Assembly: GCA_963697675.1 (NCBI GenBank)
Contig: CAVOOW010000008.1
Span: 62,001 to 126,000, forward strand
Source: CAVOOW01 sp963697675
GTDB lineage: Bacteria; Actinomycetota; Actinomycetes; JACCUZ01
Direction of reading: 5' to 3'
Length of the DNA: 64,000 nucleotides
The notes beneath the pieces are model-generated. The model had not been told where the DNA came from and ran no database searches. It worked only from the letters and a program-made list of their open reading frames with translations. Positions 17,715 to 27,523 of the stretch are shown here, piece after piece. A program made the translations under genes and the position numbers. The stretch's first letter is position 1, and the number at the start of each line of letters is the position of its first letter.

Positions 17715-19214
17715 GTGCTGTCTGCACACCTGCGTCTCGACCCCGAATTCGCGGTCGGGGAGGTGGACCGCCGGATCTTCGGATCGTTCGTGGAGCACAT
17801 GGGACGCTGCGTCTACGGCGGCATCTACGAACCCGACCACCCCGACGCAGACGACGAGGGCTTCCGTCGTGACGTGATCGAGCTGACGCGCGAGCTGGGC
17901 GTGAGCGTGATCCGCTATCCCGGAGGCAACTTCGTGTCCGGGTACGAGTGGGAGGACGGGATCGGCCCGCGGTCGGAACGGCCCGTACGACTCGACCGCG
18001 CCTGGCGGTCGGTGGAGACCAACCAGGTCGGCACCGACGACTTCATGTCCTGGGCCCGCAAGGCCGACGTGGAGCCGATGATGGCGGTCAACCTCGGAAC
18101 CCGCGGGCTGCAGGAGGCCTGCGATCTCCTCGAGTACTGCAACTACCCCGGTGGGACGAAGTGGTCGGACCTCCGCGCCCGCAACGGCAGCCCCGACCCG
18201 TACGGCGTCCGGCTGTGGTGCCTGGGCAACGAGATGGACGGCCCGTGGCAGATGGGTCACAAGACGGCTCACGAGTACGGCCGCGTCGCCGCGGAGACGG
18301 CTCGGGCCATGCGCCGCATCGACGGACGCATCGAACTCGTCGCCTCCGGCTCCTCGAGCTCAGCGATGCCCACCTTCGGGTCGTGGGAGAACACGATGCT
18401 CACCGAGACCTACGACCTGGTGGACTTCGTCTCGGCCCACGCCTACTACCAGGAGGTGGACGGCGACACCGCCAGCTTCCTGGCCAGCGCAGTGGACATG
18501 GACCTGATCATCGACACGGTGATCGCCACGGCCGACTCGGTGGGCGCCCGGCTGCGCAGCAAGAAGAAGCTGCGGCTGTCCTTCGACGAGTGGAACGTCT
18601 GGTACCAGGGCGCCTTCGCCGGTGAGATGTCGCTGGAGTACGAACTCCAACCGCGCCTGATCGAGGACGAGTACCACGGGCTCGACGCCGTCGTGGTGGG
18701 TGCACTGCTCATCAGCCTGCTCCGGCATGCAGACCGGGTGGGGGTGGCGAACCAGGCACAGCTCGTCAACGTCATCGGGGCGATCAGGGCCGAGCCGGGG
18801 ACACCTGCCTGGCGGCAGACGATCTTCCACCCCTTCGCGCTGACCGCCCGCTACGCGCGGGGGACGTCGCTGCGGCCGACGATCGTGTCGCCCGTTCATG
18901 ACACCGCAAAGTACGGCGACGTGACGGTTCTGGACGCCGCCGCGACGACGGACCCGGAGACTGGTGCGGTGGCGGTCTTCTGCGTCAACCGTTCAGCGGA
19001 CGAGGCTCTGGCTGTCGACCTCTCCGTGGCCGGCCGTGAGGTCCGGGTGGTCGAGCACCTCGTGATGTCCGGAGACCGGCTGGCGAACACGCAGGAGTCG
19101 CCCGACGCGGCGACCCCCCGAAACGTGCCGGTGTCGCAGGTTCAGGACGGGACGACGACCGTCGAGCTGCCCGCCGCCTCGTGGTCGATGATCCGGCTGG
19201 AGCCCGTGGGCTGA
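17715..19214 (+). CDS. abfA: GH51 alpha-L-arabinofuranosidase
   Basis: Glycoside hydrolase of 499 residues that releases terminal L-arabinose from arabinan or arabinoxylan. The TIM barrel shows the acid/base Glu in CLGNEMDGP (E173) and the nucleophile in LSFDEWNVWY (E291), with the GSFVEHMGRCVYGGIYEP opening typical of GH51. No signal peptide, so it acts in the cytosol on imported oligosaccharides. The GTG start is fixed by AGGAGGT at 17701-17707, seven bases upstream. A strong hairpin terminator follows. It faces the ABC importer genes tail to tail and is divergent from the LacI regulator. Confidence 0.95.
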   Translation: MLSAHLRLDPEFAVGEVDRRIFGSFVEHMGRCVYGGIYEPDHPDADDEGFRRDVIELTRELGVSVIRYPGGNFVSGYEWEDGIGPRSERPVRLDRAWRSVETNQVGTDDFMSWARKADVEPMMAVNLGTRGLQEACDLLEYCNYPGGTKWSDLRARNGSPDPYGVRLWCLGNEMDGPWQMGHKTAHEYGRVAAETARAMRRIDGRIELVASGSSSSAMPTFGSWENTMLTETYDLVDFVSAHAYYQEVDGDTASFLASAVDMDLIIDTVIATADSVGARLRSKKKLRLSFDEWNVWYQGAFAGEMSLEYELQPRLIEDEYHGLDAVVVGALLISLLRHADRVGVANQAQLVNVIGAIRAEPGTPAWRQTIFHPFALTARYARGTSLRPTIVSPVHDTAKYGDVTVLDAAATTDPETGAVAVFCVNRSADEALAVDLSVAGREVRVVEHLVMSGDRLANTQESPDAATPRNVPVSQVQDGTTTVELPAASWSMIRLEPVG

Positions 19215-19218
19215 GCTC

Positions 19219-19244
19219 GCGGCGGCCCCTGACGGGGCCGCCGC
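19219..19244. terminator. bidirectional terminator hairpin
   Basis: GCGGCGGCCCC-TGAC-GGGGCCGCCGC: an 11-bp perfect GC stem with a 4-base loop in the 35-base gap between the converging abfA and permease genes. No clear U-tract on either side, which is common in high-GC actinobacteria. Confidence 0.85.
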
Positions 19245-19249
19245 TTCGG

Positions 19250-20171
19250 TCAGCCCTTGAGGCCCGTGCCCGCGACGCCTTCGATGATCCGGCGCTGGAA
19301 GAAGATGAACAGGATGACGAGCGGCAGCGCGCCGAGGATCGCCGACGCCTGGATGTCGGCGACCCGTTGGCCGTAGGACCCCTGCACGGTGGCCAGGCCG
19401 ACCGGGATGGTCATCAGCTCGGGGTTGGACAGCACGAACAGCGGCAGGAGCAGGTTGTTCCACACACCCACGAAGGTGAGGATCGCCATGGCGGAGATGA
19501 TCGGCTTCGACAGCGGCATGATGATCGACCGGTAGATGCGCCAGAAGCCCGCGCCGTCGATGCGCGCAGCCTCATCGAGGTCCCGCGGCAGGCCGTCGAA
19601 GAACTGCTTGAACACGAAGATCGCGATCACCGCCGCCACCTGCGGGAAGATCACCGCCCAGTAGGTGTTCAGCAGGTGGACGGCGTTGAGCTCCTGGAAG
19701 ATCGGGAGGATCAGCACCTGCCCCGGCACCATGATGCCCAGGATCATGAGCACGAACACGACGCGACGGCCCCGGAACCGCAGCCGCGACAGTGCATAGG
19801 CCGCCATCGAGGCGAACAGCACCGTCAGCACGACGGTCACCACCGACGTGACCGCGCTCGCGACGTACCAGTTCCAGATGTCTCCCGCCTTCAACAGGGT
19901 CCGGTACGACTCCAGCGTCGGGCTGTGATCCTTCAGGATCGCCTCTGCGCCCAGCGCCGCCTGTGTCGTTCGGGGTGATGGAGGTCTTGAGCGCAAAGAG
20001 ACTCGGGACGAGCCAGGCCGCGGCGAACAGGATGAGCAGGATCGTGGTGGTCGCGTTGAAGGCGCCTGCGCCCTCCTTGTTCTTCGGCTTGTTGATCTGG
20101 CGGGGGGGCGCCGCGGCCGAGACGCCGGAGCTGGAGCGGCGACGAGGCGGGTTGGTCGTGTCGGATGACAT
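19250..20171 (-). CDS. sugar ABC transporter permease, AraQ/MalG type (frameshift near 19965)
   Basis: Inner-membrane permease of about 305 residues in the CUT1 sugar importer group. The N-terminus (MSSDTTNPPRRRSSSG, then one helix) is in a different frame from the rest; removing one base near 19965 joins KTSITPN to TQAALGAEAIL. The coupling loop that contacts the ATPase reads LDEAARIDGAGFWRIYRSIIMPLSKP. Six helices fit. It starts one base after the stop of the partner permease, so the pair is translationally coupled. No ATP-binding subunit is encoded nearby; a shared MsiK-type ATPase is likely. Confidence 0.88.
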
Positions 20172-20172
20172 G

Positions 20173-21123
20173 TCAGGCCGTCCTCTCGGAGCGCTCGGTC
20201 AACTGCCGTAGGGCGGCGATCACGATGATGACGATGAACAGCAGCACCGAAGCGGCCGCCGCCGCGCCGGCGCGGTAGTCGGTGAACGCGGTGTTCGTGA
20301 CGAGTCCCAGGGCTACCTGGGTCGACGTACCGGGTCCACCGCTGGTCATCAGGTACACCTGGTCGAAGATCTTCAGGCTCGCAATGATCTGCAGGACGAT
20401 CACCAGCGTCGTCGTCCGGCTGAGCATCGGGATGGTGATGTGGCGGATCTGCTGCCAGGGGGACGCCCCGTCGACGGCGGCCGCCTCATACGTCTCCCGT
20501 GGCACGTCCTGCAGCGCCGCCAGGTACAGGATGAAGTTGAACCCGAGCGTCCACCAGATCGTCGCCAACGCGATCCCGATCATGGCCAGGCTCGGCGTCC
20601 CGAGCACCGGCCGCGGAGCGTCGAACCCGAGCCAGCCCTGCACCAGAGCGACCAGGCCGTTGCCCGGCGTGAACATGAAGAGCCAGATCAGGGAGATCGT
20701 GGCGGACGGGAGGATGAACGGGAGGAAGAACGCGATCCGGAACGGGGCCTGACCCCGCGGCAGCCGGTTCACCAGGATGGCGAGGACGAACGCGAGGATC
20801 ACCAGCGGTGGCACCGTGTACAGCGTGAACTGGATCGTGTGCCACAGCGCGGACCAGAACTCGTTCTTGGTCAGCATCTCCTGGTAGTTCGCGAACCCCG
20901 CGAAGCTGCCGAGCCCCGACTTCACGAGGCTGGTGTTGAAGAAGCTGGAGATGATCATGTAGATGGTCGGCCAGATGAGGAACAGCAGGTAGAAGATCGC
21001 GAACGGGGCGATGAACAGCCAGGCCGGCTTGTTGTGGGGGAAGCGCGTCGCCGAGCGCTGCTTGGGGCTGGCGGCAGCGGCCTTGGGCGGGGCGATCGGC
21101 TGGGTGGCAGGGGAGGCGCTCAC
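20173..21123 (-). CDS. sugar ABC transporter permease, AraP/MalF type
   Basis: Intact 316-residue permease with six membrane helices and the EAA coupling loop TYEAAAVDGASPWQQIRHITIPMLSR near residue 210. The N-terminal 35 residues are Ala/Pro/Lys-rich and cytoplasmic. The GTG start gives VSASPATQPIAPP; the in-frame extension upstream overlaps the binding-protein gene and is not used. It lies between the substrate-binding protein and the second permease in one transcription unit. By neighbourhood with abfA, araB and araD, the substrate is probably arabinose or an arabino-oligosaccharide. Confidence 0.9.
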   Translation of the reverse strand: MSASPATQPIAPPKAAAASPKQRSATRFPHNKPAWLFIAPFAIFYLLFLIWPTIYMIISSFFNTSLVKSGLGSFAGFANYQEMLTKNEFWSALWHTIQFTLYTVPPLVILAFVLAILVNRLPRGQAPFRIAFFLPFILPSATISLIWLFMFTPGNGLVALVQGWLGFDAPRPVLGTPSLAMIGIALATIWWTLGFNFILYLAALQDVPRETYEAAAVDGASPWQQIRHITIPMLSRTTTLVIVLQIIASLKIFDQVYLMTSGGPGTSTQVALGLVTNTAFTDYRAGAAAAASVLLFIVIIVIAALRQLTERSERTA

Positions 21124-21187
21124 CGGCGAATCTCCTCTCGGGCGGAGCGGTGGGGTCCAAGGGTCGACCGGAGGGTCAGGGCCGCGG

Positions 21188-22609
21188 TCACAGCGGGTCC
21201 GCCGTCTTGGCGTATTCGCCCAGTTGCGACTTGATGCTGGAGATCGCGCTCTTGGGGCTGGCGATGCCCTGCATGACAAGCCCGATCTGCGCCCCGACCA
21301 CGACCTCGAAGTTCGACCCCGAACCCGAGTACCAGGCCGGGCTGTCATAGGCGGCGACGTCCGCCACCGAGGCGTAGTCCTTCTGGGGGCTCAGCTTCTG
21401 CACCTCGGGGCTGTCCAACGTGGGCAGGTAGGCCAGCACGTGGCCGCCCTCGGCCCAGGTCAGTCCCTGGTCGAGCATCGACTTGATGAAGCCCATCGCC
21501 CGCTTCATCTGGTCCTCGTTGCGGTCCATCTTCGGCAGCACGAAGGTGTGCGAGTCGGCCTGCGTCGCCGGCTTGTCGTAAAGAGTCGGAATCGGGGTCA
21601 TCCCGAAGTCCAGACCCTTGATGCTCTGCGCAGTCGTGATCTCCCACACCCCCTGCATGTAGAAGCCGGACTCGCCGGTGAACAGGAACTGCTGGGCTCC
21701 GGGGTAGTCGGCCGCCTTGGGCATCAGCCCGCGGGCAGTCAGGCTCTGCATGAACGCCAGCGTGCTCTCCGTCAGATCCTCGTCGAAGGTGAGCTCGGTG
21801 CCGCCCTTGCTCAGCCACGGCGAGCCACCCTGCTGGGAGTACAGCGCGTAGAACCAGCGCCACGGGGTGGACGTGTCGTTGACGTTCGAGGTGGTCACGG
21901 CGTACTTCTTGGTGACCTCCTTGATGGCCTTGCAGCGCATCGTTCCAGGCATCGACACCCTCGATCGGCGACAGCTTGCCGTCGGAGTCGAGCAGGCCGG
22001 CGGGCTCGCACACCTTGCGGTTGTAGTACAAGACATACGGGTGGGTGTCGAGCGGAACGAGCCAGTTCTTGCCGTCGAGCTTCTGCTCCCGCCAGACCTT
22101 CTGGTTGAAGTCCTCGGGCTTCAGATCGACCAACGCCAGCATGTCGTCGGTGATCGGGGTCAGCAGGTCTGCCCTCGCCAGGTTCTTGGCCCGGGTCAGG
22201 TGGGCGATCGCGACGTCCGGCGGCTTGTCGCCGAGCGTGGCCAGGGACACCTTGGTGTAGTACGGGTTGCCCCACGCGAACGTCGCCGCCTGCAGCGAGT
22301 CGGGACCACCCATCTGCTTGGCGTAGTTGTCGAGCATCACGGTCAGCCGGGCACCGTCGCCGCCGCCGAAGAGGTTCCAGAACGTGAGCGTGCCGGGAGA
22401 CAGCTCACTGCCCGCCAGACCGGCGGCCACCGGGGAGCCACAACCGGCCAGACCGCCGCCGAGCACGGTCGCCCCGGCACCCAGCATTCCCGCGCGCAGC
22501 AGACTCCGCCGGGACAGTCCACCGGCGGCCGGAGGCGGCCGGCTGGCCCCCGGACGCCGAAGTTGCGAGAAGTCTGAACTCGTCCGTTCCCGGACCCGTG
22601 ACGCGTCAT
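21188..22609 (-). CDS. sugar ABC transporter substrate-binding lipoprotein (frameshifts near 21942 and 22560)
   Basis: Extracellular sugar-binding protein of the family 1 type, about 470 residues. The export signal has a twin-arginine stretch, LSRRSLLRAGMLGAG, ending in the lipobox LAGC, so it is probably Tat-exported and lipid-anchored. The mature part shows LTFWNLFGGGDG and WGNPYYTKVSLAT. At 21942 one extra A breaks WNDALQ from AIKEVTKKYAV; deleting it restores the frame. A second shift near 22560 is inferred because the ATG with a good GGAGGT site (22607-22609) is out of frame with the signal peptide. First gene of the importer operon. Confidence 0.85.
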
Positions 22610-22644
22610 CCCGTACCTCCTGGTCGACCGGCGGATGTGCCGAT

Positions 22645-22658
22645 TACACATCTGTGTA
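22645..22658. promoter_or_regulatory. operator-like palindrome upstream of the arabinoside importer
   Basis: TACACATCTGTGTA is a 6-bp-arm palindrome (GATTACACA/TGTGTATC when extended with one mismatch), 36 bases upstream of the binding-protein start and about 180 bases before araB. It could control either or both divergent units. The rest of the 225-base gap shows no gene. Confidence 0.5.
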
Positions 22659-22834
22659 TCCCGACCAAATACTTCGTGTGTCGTGACTAAACAGCCCAAT
22701 TCCTGCCGCGTCAAGGGACGCGCCACAACCGCGTGTCCCCGTCCACAACTCGGTGGCGCTCTTGGACGAGAAGTCAGGTGGGGTCACACTGACCTCGTGA
22801 ACCGCGACCAGACCACTCCATCGGTCCGACCGAC

Positions 22835-24493
22835 ATGAGCGACCCCGTCGTCATCGGCGTCGACTTCGGCACGCTGTCCGGACGGGCCGTCGTCGTGCGG
22901 GTCAGTGACGCCGCCGAGCTGGCCAGTGCCGTTCATCCCTACGCGCACGGGGTGATGGACAGGACGCTGGCCTCGACGGGAGCCCAGCTCCCGCCGGACT
23001 GGGCGCTGCAGGTGCCCTCGGACTACGTGGACGTGTTGCGGACTGCGGTGCCGGAGGCGTTGGCGGCCAGTGGGGTGAGTCCGCAGGACGTGATCGGGTT
23101 GGGGACGGACTTCACGGCCTGCACCATGGTGCCGGTTCTCGCCGACGGCACGCCGTTGTGCGAGGTGCCCGGGCTGGCCGATCGGCCACACGCCTATGTG
23201 AAGCTGTGGAAGCACCACGCGGCGCAGCCCCACGCCGACCGGATCAACGCGCTGGCCGAGGAGCGTGGTGAGCCGTGGCTCGCCCGGTACGGGGGTCGGA
23301 TCTCCTCGGAGTGGGAGTTCGCGAAGGGTCTGCAGCTGCTGGAGGAGGACCCGGAGCTGTATGACCGGATGGATCACTGGGTCGAGGCCGCGGACTGGAT
23401 CGTCTGGCAGCTGTGCGGCAGCTATGTGCGCGACGCCTGCACCACCGGCTACAAGGCGATCTACCAGGACGGGCACTACCCGTCGCGGGACTACCTGGCG
23501 GCGCTCAACCCCGCCTTCGCGGGATTCGTCGACGACAAGGTTGCGCACCCGATCGGCGAGCTGGGCGCGCGCGCCGGCGGCCTGACCGCCGAGGCCGCCG
23601 GCTGGACCGGGCTGCCGGAGGGCATCGCCGTGGCGGTGGGCAACGTCGACGCGCACGTCACCGCGCCCGCAGCGCAGGCGGTGGAGCCGGGTCAGATGGT
23701 GGCGATCATGGGCACGTCCACCTGTCACGTGATGAGCTCGGACACGCTGGCCGAGGTGCCGGGCATGTGCGGGGTCGTCGACGGCGGGATCGTGTCGGGG
23801 CTGTTCGGCTATGAGGCCGGGCAGTCCGGTGTGGGGGACATCTTCGGCTGGTTCGTCGACACCTGCGTGCCGCCCTCATACGTGGACGAGGCGACCAAGC
23901 GAGGGCTCGGCGTGCACGAGTACCTGACGGAGCTGGCGGCCGCCCAGCAGGTCGGAGCGCACGGCCTGGTGGCGCTGGACTGGCACAACGGCAACCGATC
24001 GGTGCTGGTCGACCACGAGCTCTCCGGCGTTGTCGTGGGGCAGACCCTGGCGACCCGGCCGGAGGACACCTACCGGGCGTTGATCGAGGCGACCGCGTTC
24101 GGCACCCGCACCATCATCGAGGCGTTCGAGAAGTCAGGTGTGCCGGTGACCGAGCTGGTGATCGCCGGCGGCTTGACGAAGAACGCGTTGCTGATGCAGA
24201 TCTATGCAGACGTCACCCGGATGCCGCTGAGCGTGATCGGGTCCGAGCAGGGACCCGCGGTGGGCTCGGCGATCCACGCGGCCGTAGCAGCCGGGGCTTA
24301 TCCCGACATCCACGCCGCGGCGCGGACGATGGGCAACGTGCGACGCTCCGTACATGTGCCCGATGAGGAGCGGGCGCGCGCCTACGACGCGCTGTTCGAC
24401 GAGTACACGACCTTGCACGAGTACTTCGGCAGAGGTGCCAACGATGTGCTGCACCGGCTGCGCCGGATCCGGACGGAGGCGGTGAAGCAGTGA
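22835..24493 (+). CDS. araB: ribulokinase
   Basis: FGGY-family kinase of 552 residues that phosphorylates L-ribulose to L-ribulose-5-phosphate. The N-terminal phosphate loop is GVDFGTLSGRAVVV (8-21), GLGTDFTACTMVP follows near residue 90, and the C-terminal lobe has IMGTSTCHV near 290 and IAGGLTKNALLMQIYADV near 445. Length and the SGRAVVVRV and DFTACTMVP motifs fit ribulokinase better than xylulokinase. Its stop overlaps the araD start by 4 bases (GTGA), so the two are translationally coupled. The isomerase araA, usually adjacent, is not here. Confidence 0.95.
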   Translation: MSDPVVIGVDFGTLSGRAVVVRVSDAAELASAVHPYAHGVMDRTLASTGAQLPPDWALQVPSDYVDVLRTAVPEALAASGVSPQDVIGLGTDFTACTMVPVLADGTPLCEVPGLADRPHAYVKLWKHHAAQPHADRINALAEERGEPWLARYGGRISSEWEFAKGLQLLEEDPELYDRMDHWVEAADWIVWQLCGSYVRDACTTGYKAIYQDGHYPSRDYLAALNPAFAGFVDDKVAHPIGELGARAGGLTAEAAGWTGLPEGIAVAVGNVDAHVTAPAAQAVEPGQMVAIMGTSTCHVMSSDTLAEVPGMCGVVDGGIVSGLFGYEAGQSGVGDIFGWFVDTCVPPSYVDEATKRGLGVHEYLTELAAAQQVGAHGLVALDWHNGNRSVLVDHELSGVVVGQTLATRPEDTYRALIEATAFGTRTIIEAFEKSGVPVTELVIAGGLTKNALLMQIYADVTRMPLSVIGSEQGPAVGSAIHAAVAAGAYPDIHAAARTMGNVRRSVHVPDEERARAYDALFDEYTTLHEYFGRGANDVLHRLRRIRTEAVKQ

Positions 24494-25161
24494 CTGACTC
24501 AACGACCGAGGCGCTCCAATCGCTGCGCGAGACCGTGGCCGCGCTGCACGCAGAGCTCACCCGCTATGGGCTGGTCGTCTGGACGGCCGGCAACGTCTCG
24601 GGGCGCGTGCCGGGCGAGGACCTCATGGTCATCAAGCCGAGCGGCGTGTCCTATGACGAGCTCACCGCGGACACGATGATCGTGTGCGACCTCAACGGCG
24701 ACGTCGTGGAAGGGACCCTCTCACCGTCCAGCGACACCGCCGCACATGCCTACGTCTACCGGGCGATGCCCGAGGTGGGCGGCGTGGTGCACACACATTC
24801 GACGTACGGCTGCGCCTGGGCGGCGCGCGGTGAGCCGATCCCCTGCGTCCTGACGGCGATGGCCGACGAGTTCGGCGGCGAGATCCCGATCGGCCCGTTC
24901 GCGCTGATCGGCAACGACGACATCGGCAAGGGCATCGTGGCGACCCTGTCCGGACACCGCTCGCCGGCTGTTCTTATGCAGAACCACGGCGTGTTCACCA
25001 TCGGCCCGGACCCCAAGGCGGCCGTGAAGGCAGCAGTCATGTGCGAGGACGTCGCCCGCAGCGTGCACATCGCCCGCCAGCTCGGCGACCCGCTGCCGAT
25101 CGACCAAGCCGACATCGACGCCCTGTACAACCGATACCAGAACGCCTACGGCCAGCGCTGA
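24490..25161 (+). CDS. araD: L-ribulose-5-phosphate 4-epimerase
   Basis: Class II aldolase-fold Zn enzyme of 223 residues that converts L-ribulose-5-phosphate to D-xylulose-5-phosphate. Zn ligands show as HTHSTYG (H101, H103) and the third His in LMQNHGVF (H166); GNVSGRV near 34 and SPSSDTAAH near 79 form the phosphate and catalytic loops. The GTG start overlaps the araB stop. The product can feed the phosphoketolase encoded 8 kb away. A triple 15-bp repeat starts at its stop codon. Confidence 0.94.
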   Translation: MTDSTTEALQSLRETVAALHAELTRYGLVVWTAGNVSGRVPGEDLMVIKPSGVSYDELTADTMIVCDLNGDVVEGTLSPSSDTAAHAYVYRAMPEVGGVVHTHSTYGCAWAARGEPIPCVLTAMADEFGGEIPIGPFALIGNDDIGKGIVATLSGHRSPAVLMQNHGVFTIGPDPKAAVKAAVMCEDVARSVHIARQLGDPLPIDQADIDALYNRYQNAYGQR

Positions 25162-25202
25162 GCGCCGACGGGCTGAGTGCCGACGGGCTGAGTGCCGACG
25201 GG
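25158..25202. repeat. three tandem copies of a 15-bp unit
   Basis: Unit CTGAGTGCCGACGGG repeated three times (the first copy has C for T at position 6); the first copy contains the araD stop codon. It fills the short gap between araD and the converging kinase gene. Confidence 0.9.
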
Positions 25203-25209
25203 CAGAGCG

Positions 25210-26261
25210 TCAGGCGGAGGTGTGCCGCCCGTCGACGTCGCGCATCGGCTCGTCGGCTGCTGCCGTCGCGGTGTACGGCGCCAGGACGACCTCGCCGTTG
25301 CCGAACTGCTCGCGCAGCCGGGCCCGGGCCGGTGCGCCGGCGCCCGCCTCGTCGAGCGCCAGGACGGCCGCGCCGACCACGGGCGGCTGTGTCGCGTGGA
25401 CCATGCGGGCCCGCGGCGCGGCGGCGTGGATGATCGCGTCGATGCCGTCGTCGAGGCGCGCCGAGCCGGCCCGCAGCAGCCCGCCGCCGAGCACGACGTC
25501 GACCTCGTCGCCCAGCATGCCGAGCCGGGTCAGCGCGGCCAGCGCGAACCCGGCGACCTCCGCAGCCAGCCGGTCGACCAGTGCGCCGGCTGCCGCGTCG
25601 CCCGCGCGCTCCGCCGCGACAACGAGCGGTGAAAGATCCGCCAGCCGCCAGCCGGAGAGCTGACGGGTGTGCAGGGCGATCGCGACGTCCTCGGCGGTCG
25701 CCATCTGGAAGAAGCTCCGGGACGATGCGCGACAGGCTGGTCGGCTCGTCGCGAGCGTCGTCGCCGCGCACGGCGGCCCCGAGCGCAGCGAGCCCCAGGT
25801 CATAGCCGCCGCCCCAGTCACCGGTGATCGCACCGAGCGCCGGGAATCGTGCAGTGCGACCGTCCGCGGCAACACCCACGCAGTTGATGCCCGCGCCGCA
25901 GACGACGGCGACGCCGGCGGGCGCGTCCGTGCCACTGCGCAGGACCGCGAACGTGTCGTTGCGCACCAGTGCCCGATCGACCCAGGGCTGCTCCGAGAGG
26001 GCGACGTGCAGCGCCTCCTCCTCGCCGTTGAGGTCGACTCCTGCCAGCATGAAGACGCCGACCTCGGCTGCGCTCGGCCCGCCCCGCGACGGTCATCGCC
26101 TGGTCGTAGAGCGCGCCGATGCGCTCCACCGAACCGGCGACTCCGACATGGTGCGGCGAGCTGCCCGGCCCGCGCACCGCAGCGAGCACGGTGCCGTCGA
26201 TGTCGACGATCGCGAGGTCGGTCTTGGAGTTCCCGCCGTCCACGGCGAGGACGGTGCTCAT
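25210..26261 (-). CDS. BadF/BcrA-type sugar kinase, N-acetylglucosamine kinase-like (frameshifts near 25722 and 26083)
   Basis: ASKHA-fold kinase of about 350 residues. The phosphate-1 loop is LAVDGGNSKTDLAI (6-19), and AVVCGAGINCVGVAADGR and TGDWGGGYDLGL match the N-acetylglucosamine kinase/BadF group. The gene is broken in two places: near 26083 an extra C separates VAGRAE from AAEVGVFMLAGVDLNG, and near 25722 an extra G separates SRIVP from SFFQMATAEDVA. Its ATG overlaps the stop of the GH4 gene by 4 bases. Last gene of the minus-strand sugar operon; likely phosphorylates the sugar imported by it. Confidence 0.8.
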
Positions 26262-27523
26262 CGCAAGCGGTCCCCACGGTTGTCCTGCGTCGCGATGTCG
26301 AGCAGCCCCGGCAGCTCGTTGGCCATGTCCCACTGGCCGACGAGTGGGTGGGCGAGCAGCGCATGGCGTACGTCGACATCGGTGCGGGTCTGTGCGGCGG
26401 TCACCGCCAGTCGCTCGTACGCCGCCACGTGCTGGACGAGACCGAGCAGCAACGGTTCGAGCGGTTCGCGGGGCAGCGGGTGTGCACCGTCCGCGTCGAT
26501 GATCGCGGGCACCTCCACCACGTCGTCGTCGGCCAGACCGGGGATCGCGCCGTCGTTGCGTACGTCGACGACCTGGACGTCACCGGTGCCTGCGGTGAGC
26601 GAGGCGAGCAGGGCCACGGCCGCCTCGCTGTAGAACGCGCCACCACGCTGCTCGAGCAGTGCCGGCTTCGTCATCAGGGTGGGGTCCCGATAGAGCTCGA
26701 GCAGTCCGGCCTCGATGCGGGAGACGGCCGCGGCGCGAGGTTCGGCGCCCGACTGCTGCTCGCGCAGCACCTGGTCGTGGGCGTAGAAGTAGCGCAGGTA
26801 GTAGGACGGCAGCATGCCGAGCTCGTGCAACAGCGCCTCGGGCAGGTCGAGATGCTCGGCCAGCTCGCTCCCGTGGTCGGCGATCAGCTTGGGCAGCACG
26901 TCGGTGCCGTCGAGAAGCAGCTCGCGGACCCAGGTCAGGTGGTTGAGCCCGACCTGGTCGACGAGGACGCGGTCCGGCGCGACGCCGAGCAGCGCGGCAC
27001 AGTGCCGTTGCAGCCCGATCGCGACGTTGCACAGCCCGATGGCCCGGTGACCGTTGTCGAGCAGCGCGCGGGTGACGATGCCGACCGGGTTGGTGAAGTC
27101 GATGATCCACGCATTCGGCCGCGACCGCCTGACGACCTGGTCGGCGATGTCGAGCACGACAGGAACGGTGCGCATCGCCTTCGCGAACCCGCCCGCGCCG
27201 GTGGTCTCCTGACCGATGCAGCCGCACGGCAGCGGTGCCGTCTCGTCGTGCAGCCGGGCGGCCTGGCCACCCACGCGCAGCTGCAGGAGCACCGCGTCGG
27301 CGTCCTCGACCGCCCCTTCCAGCGAGTCGGTGACCGTCAGGGTTCCGGGCCAGTCCTGAGCGGCCAGGATGCGTCGGGCCAGCCCGCCGACGACCTCACG
27401 ACGCTCGGGATCGGGATCCATCAGGACCAGCTCGGACAGGGGCAGGCGGTCGGACTGGGCCGTCAGACCCGAGACCAGCTCGGGCGTGTAGGTCGATCCG
27501 CCGCCGATGACGGCAACCTTCAT
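26258..27523 (-). CDS. GH4 family glycosidase, 6-phospho-beta-glucosidase-like
   Basis: NAD- and metal-dependent glycosidase of 421 residues. The Rossmann motif AVIGGGSTYTPELV is at residues 4-17, IDFTNPVGIVTRALL follows near 145, and the metal ligands appear as GLCNVAIG (Cys) and VGLNHLTWV (His). This is the GH4 oxidation-elimination mechanism seen in LicH/CelF-type enzymes that act on 6-phospho sugars. The gene overlaps the neighbouring permease (ATGA) and kinase (ATGA) genes. An ABC importer and not a PTS is present, so the phosphate may be added by the adjacent kinase. Confidence 0.92.
   Translation of the reverse strand: MKVAVIGGGSTYTPELVSGLTAQSDRLPLSELVLMDPDPERREVVGGLARRILAAQDWPGTLTVTDSLEGAVEDADAVLLQLRVGGQAARLHDETAPLPCGCIGQETTGAGGFAKAMRTVPVVLDIADQVVRRSRPNAWIIDFTNPVGIVTRALLDNGHRAIGLCNVAIGLQRHCAALLGVAPDRVLVDQVGLNHLTWVRELLLDGTDVLPKLIADHGSELAEHLDLPEALLHELGMLPSYYLRYFYAHDQVLREQQSGAEPRAAAVSRIEAGLLELYRDPTLMTKPALLEQRGGAFYSEAAVALLASLTAGTGDVQVVDVRNDGAIPGLADDDVVEVPAIIDADGAHPLPREPLEPLLLGLVQHVAAYERLAVTAAQTRTDVDVRHALLAHPLVGQWDMANELPGLLDIATQDNRGDRLR

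Noticed and set aside
25158..25202. CRISPR-like array or integration site
   Set aside because: Only three adjacent 15-bp copies, without spacers, tRNA or integrase nearby.
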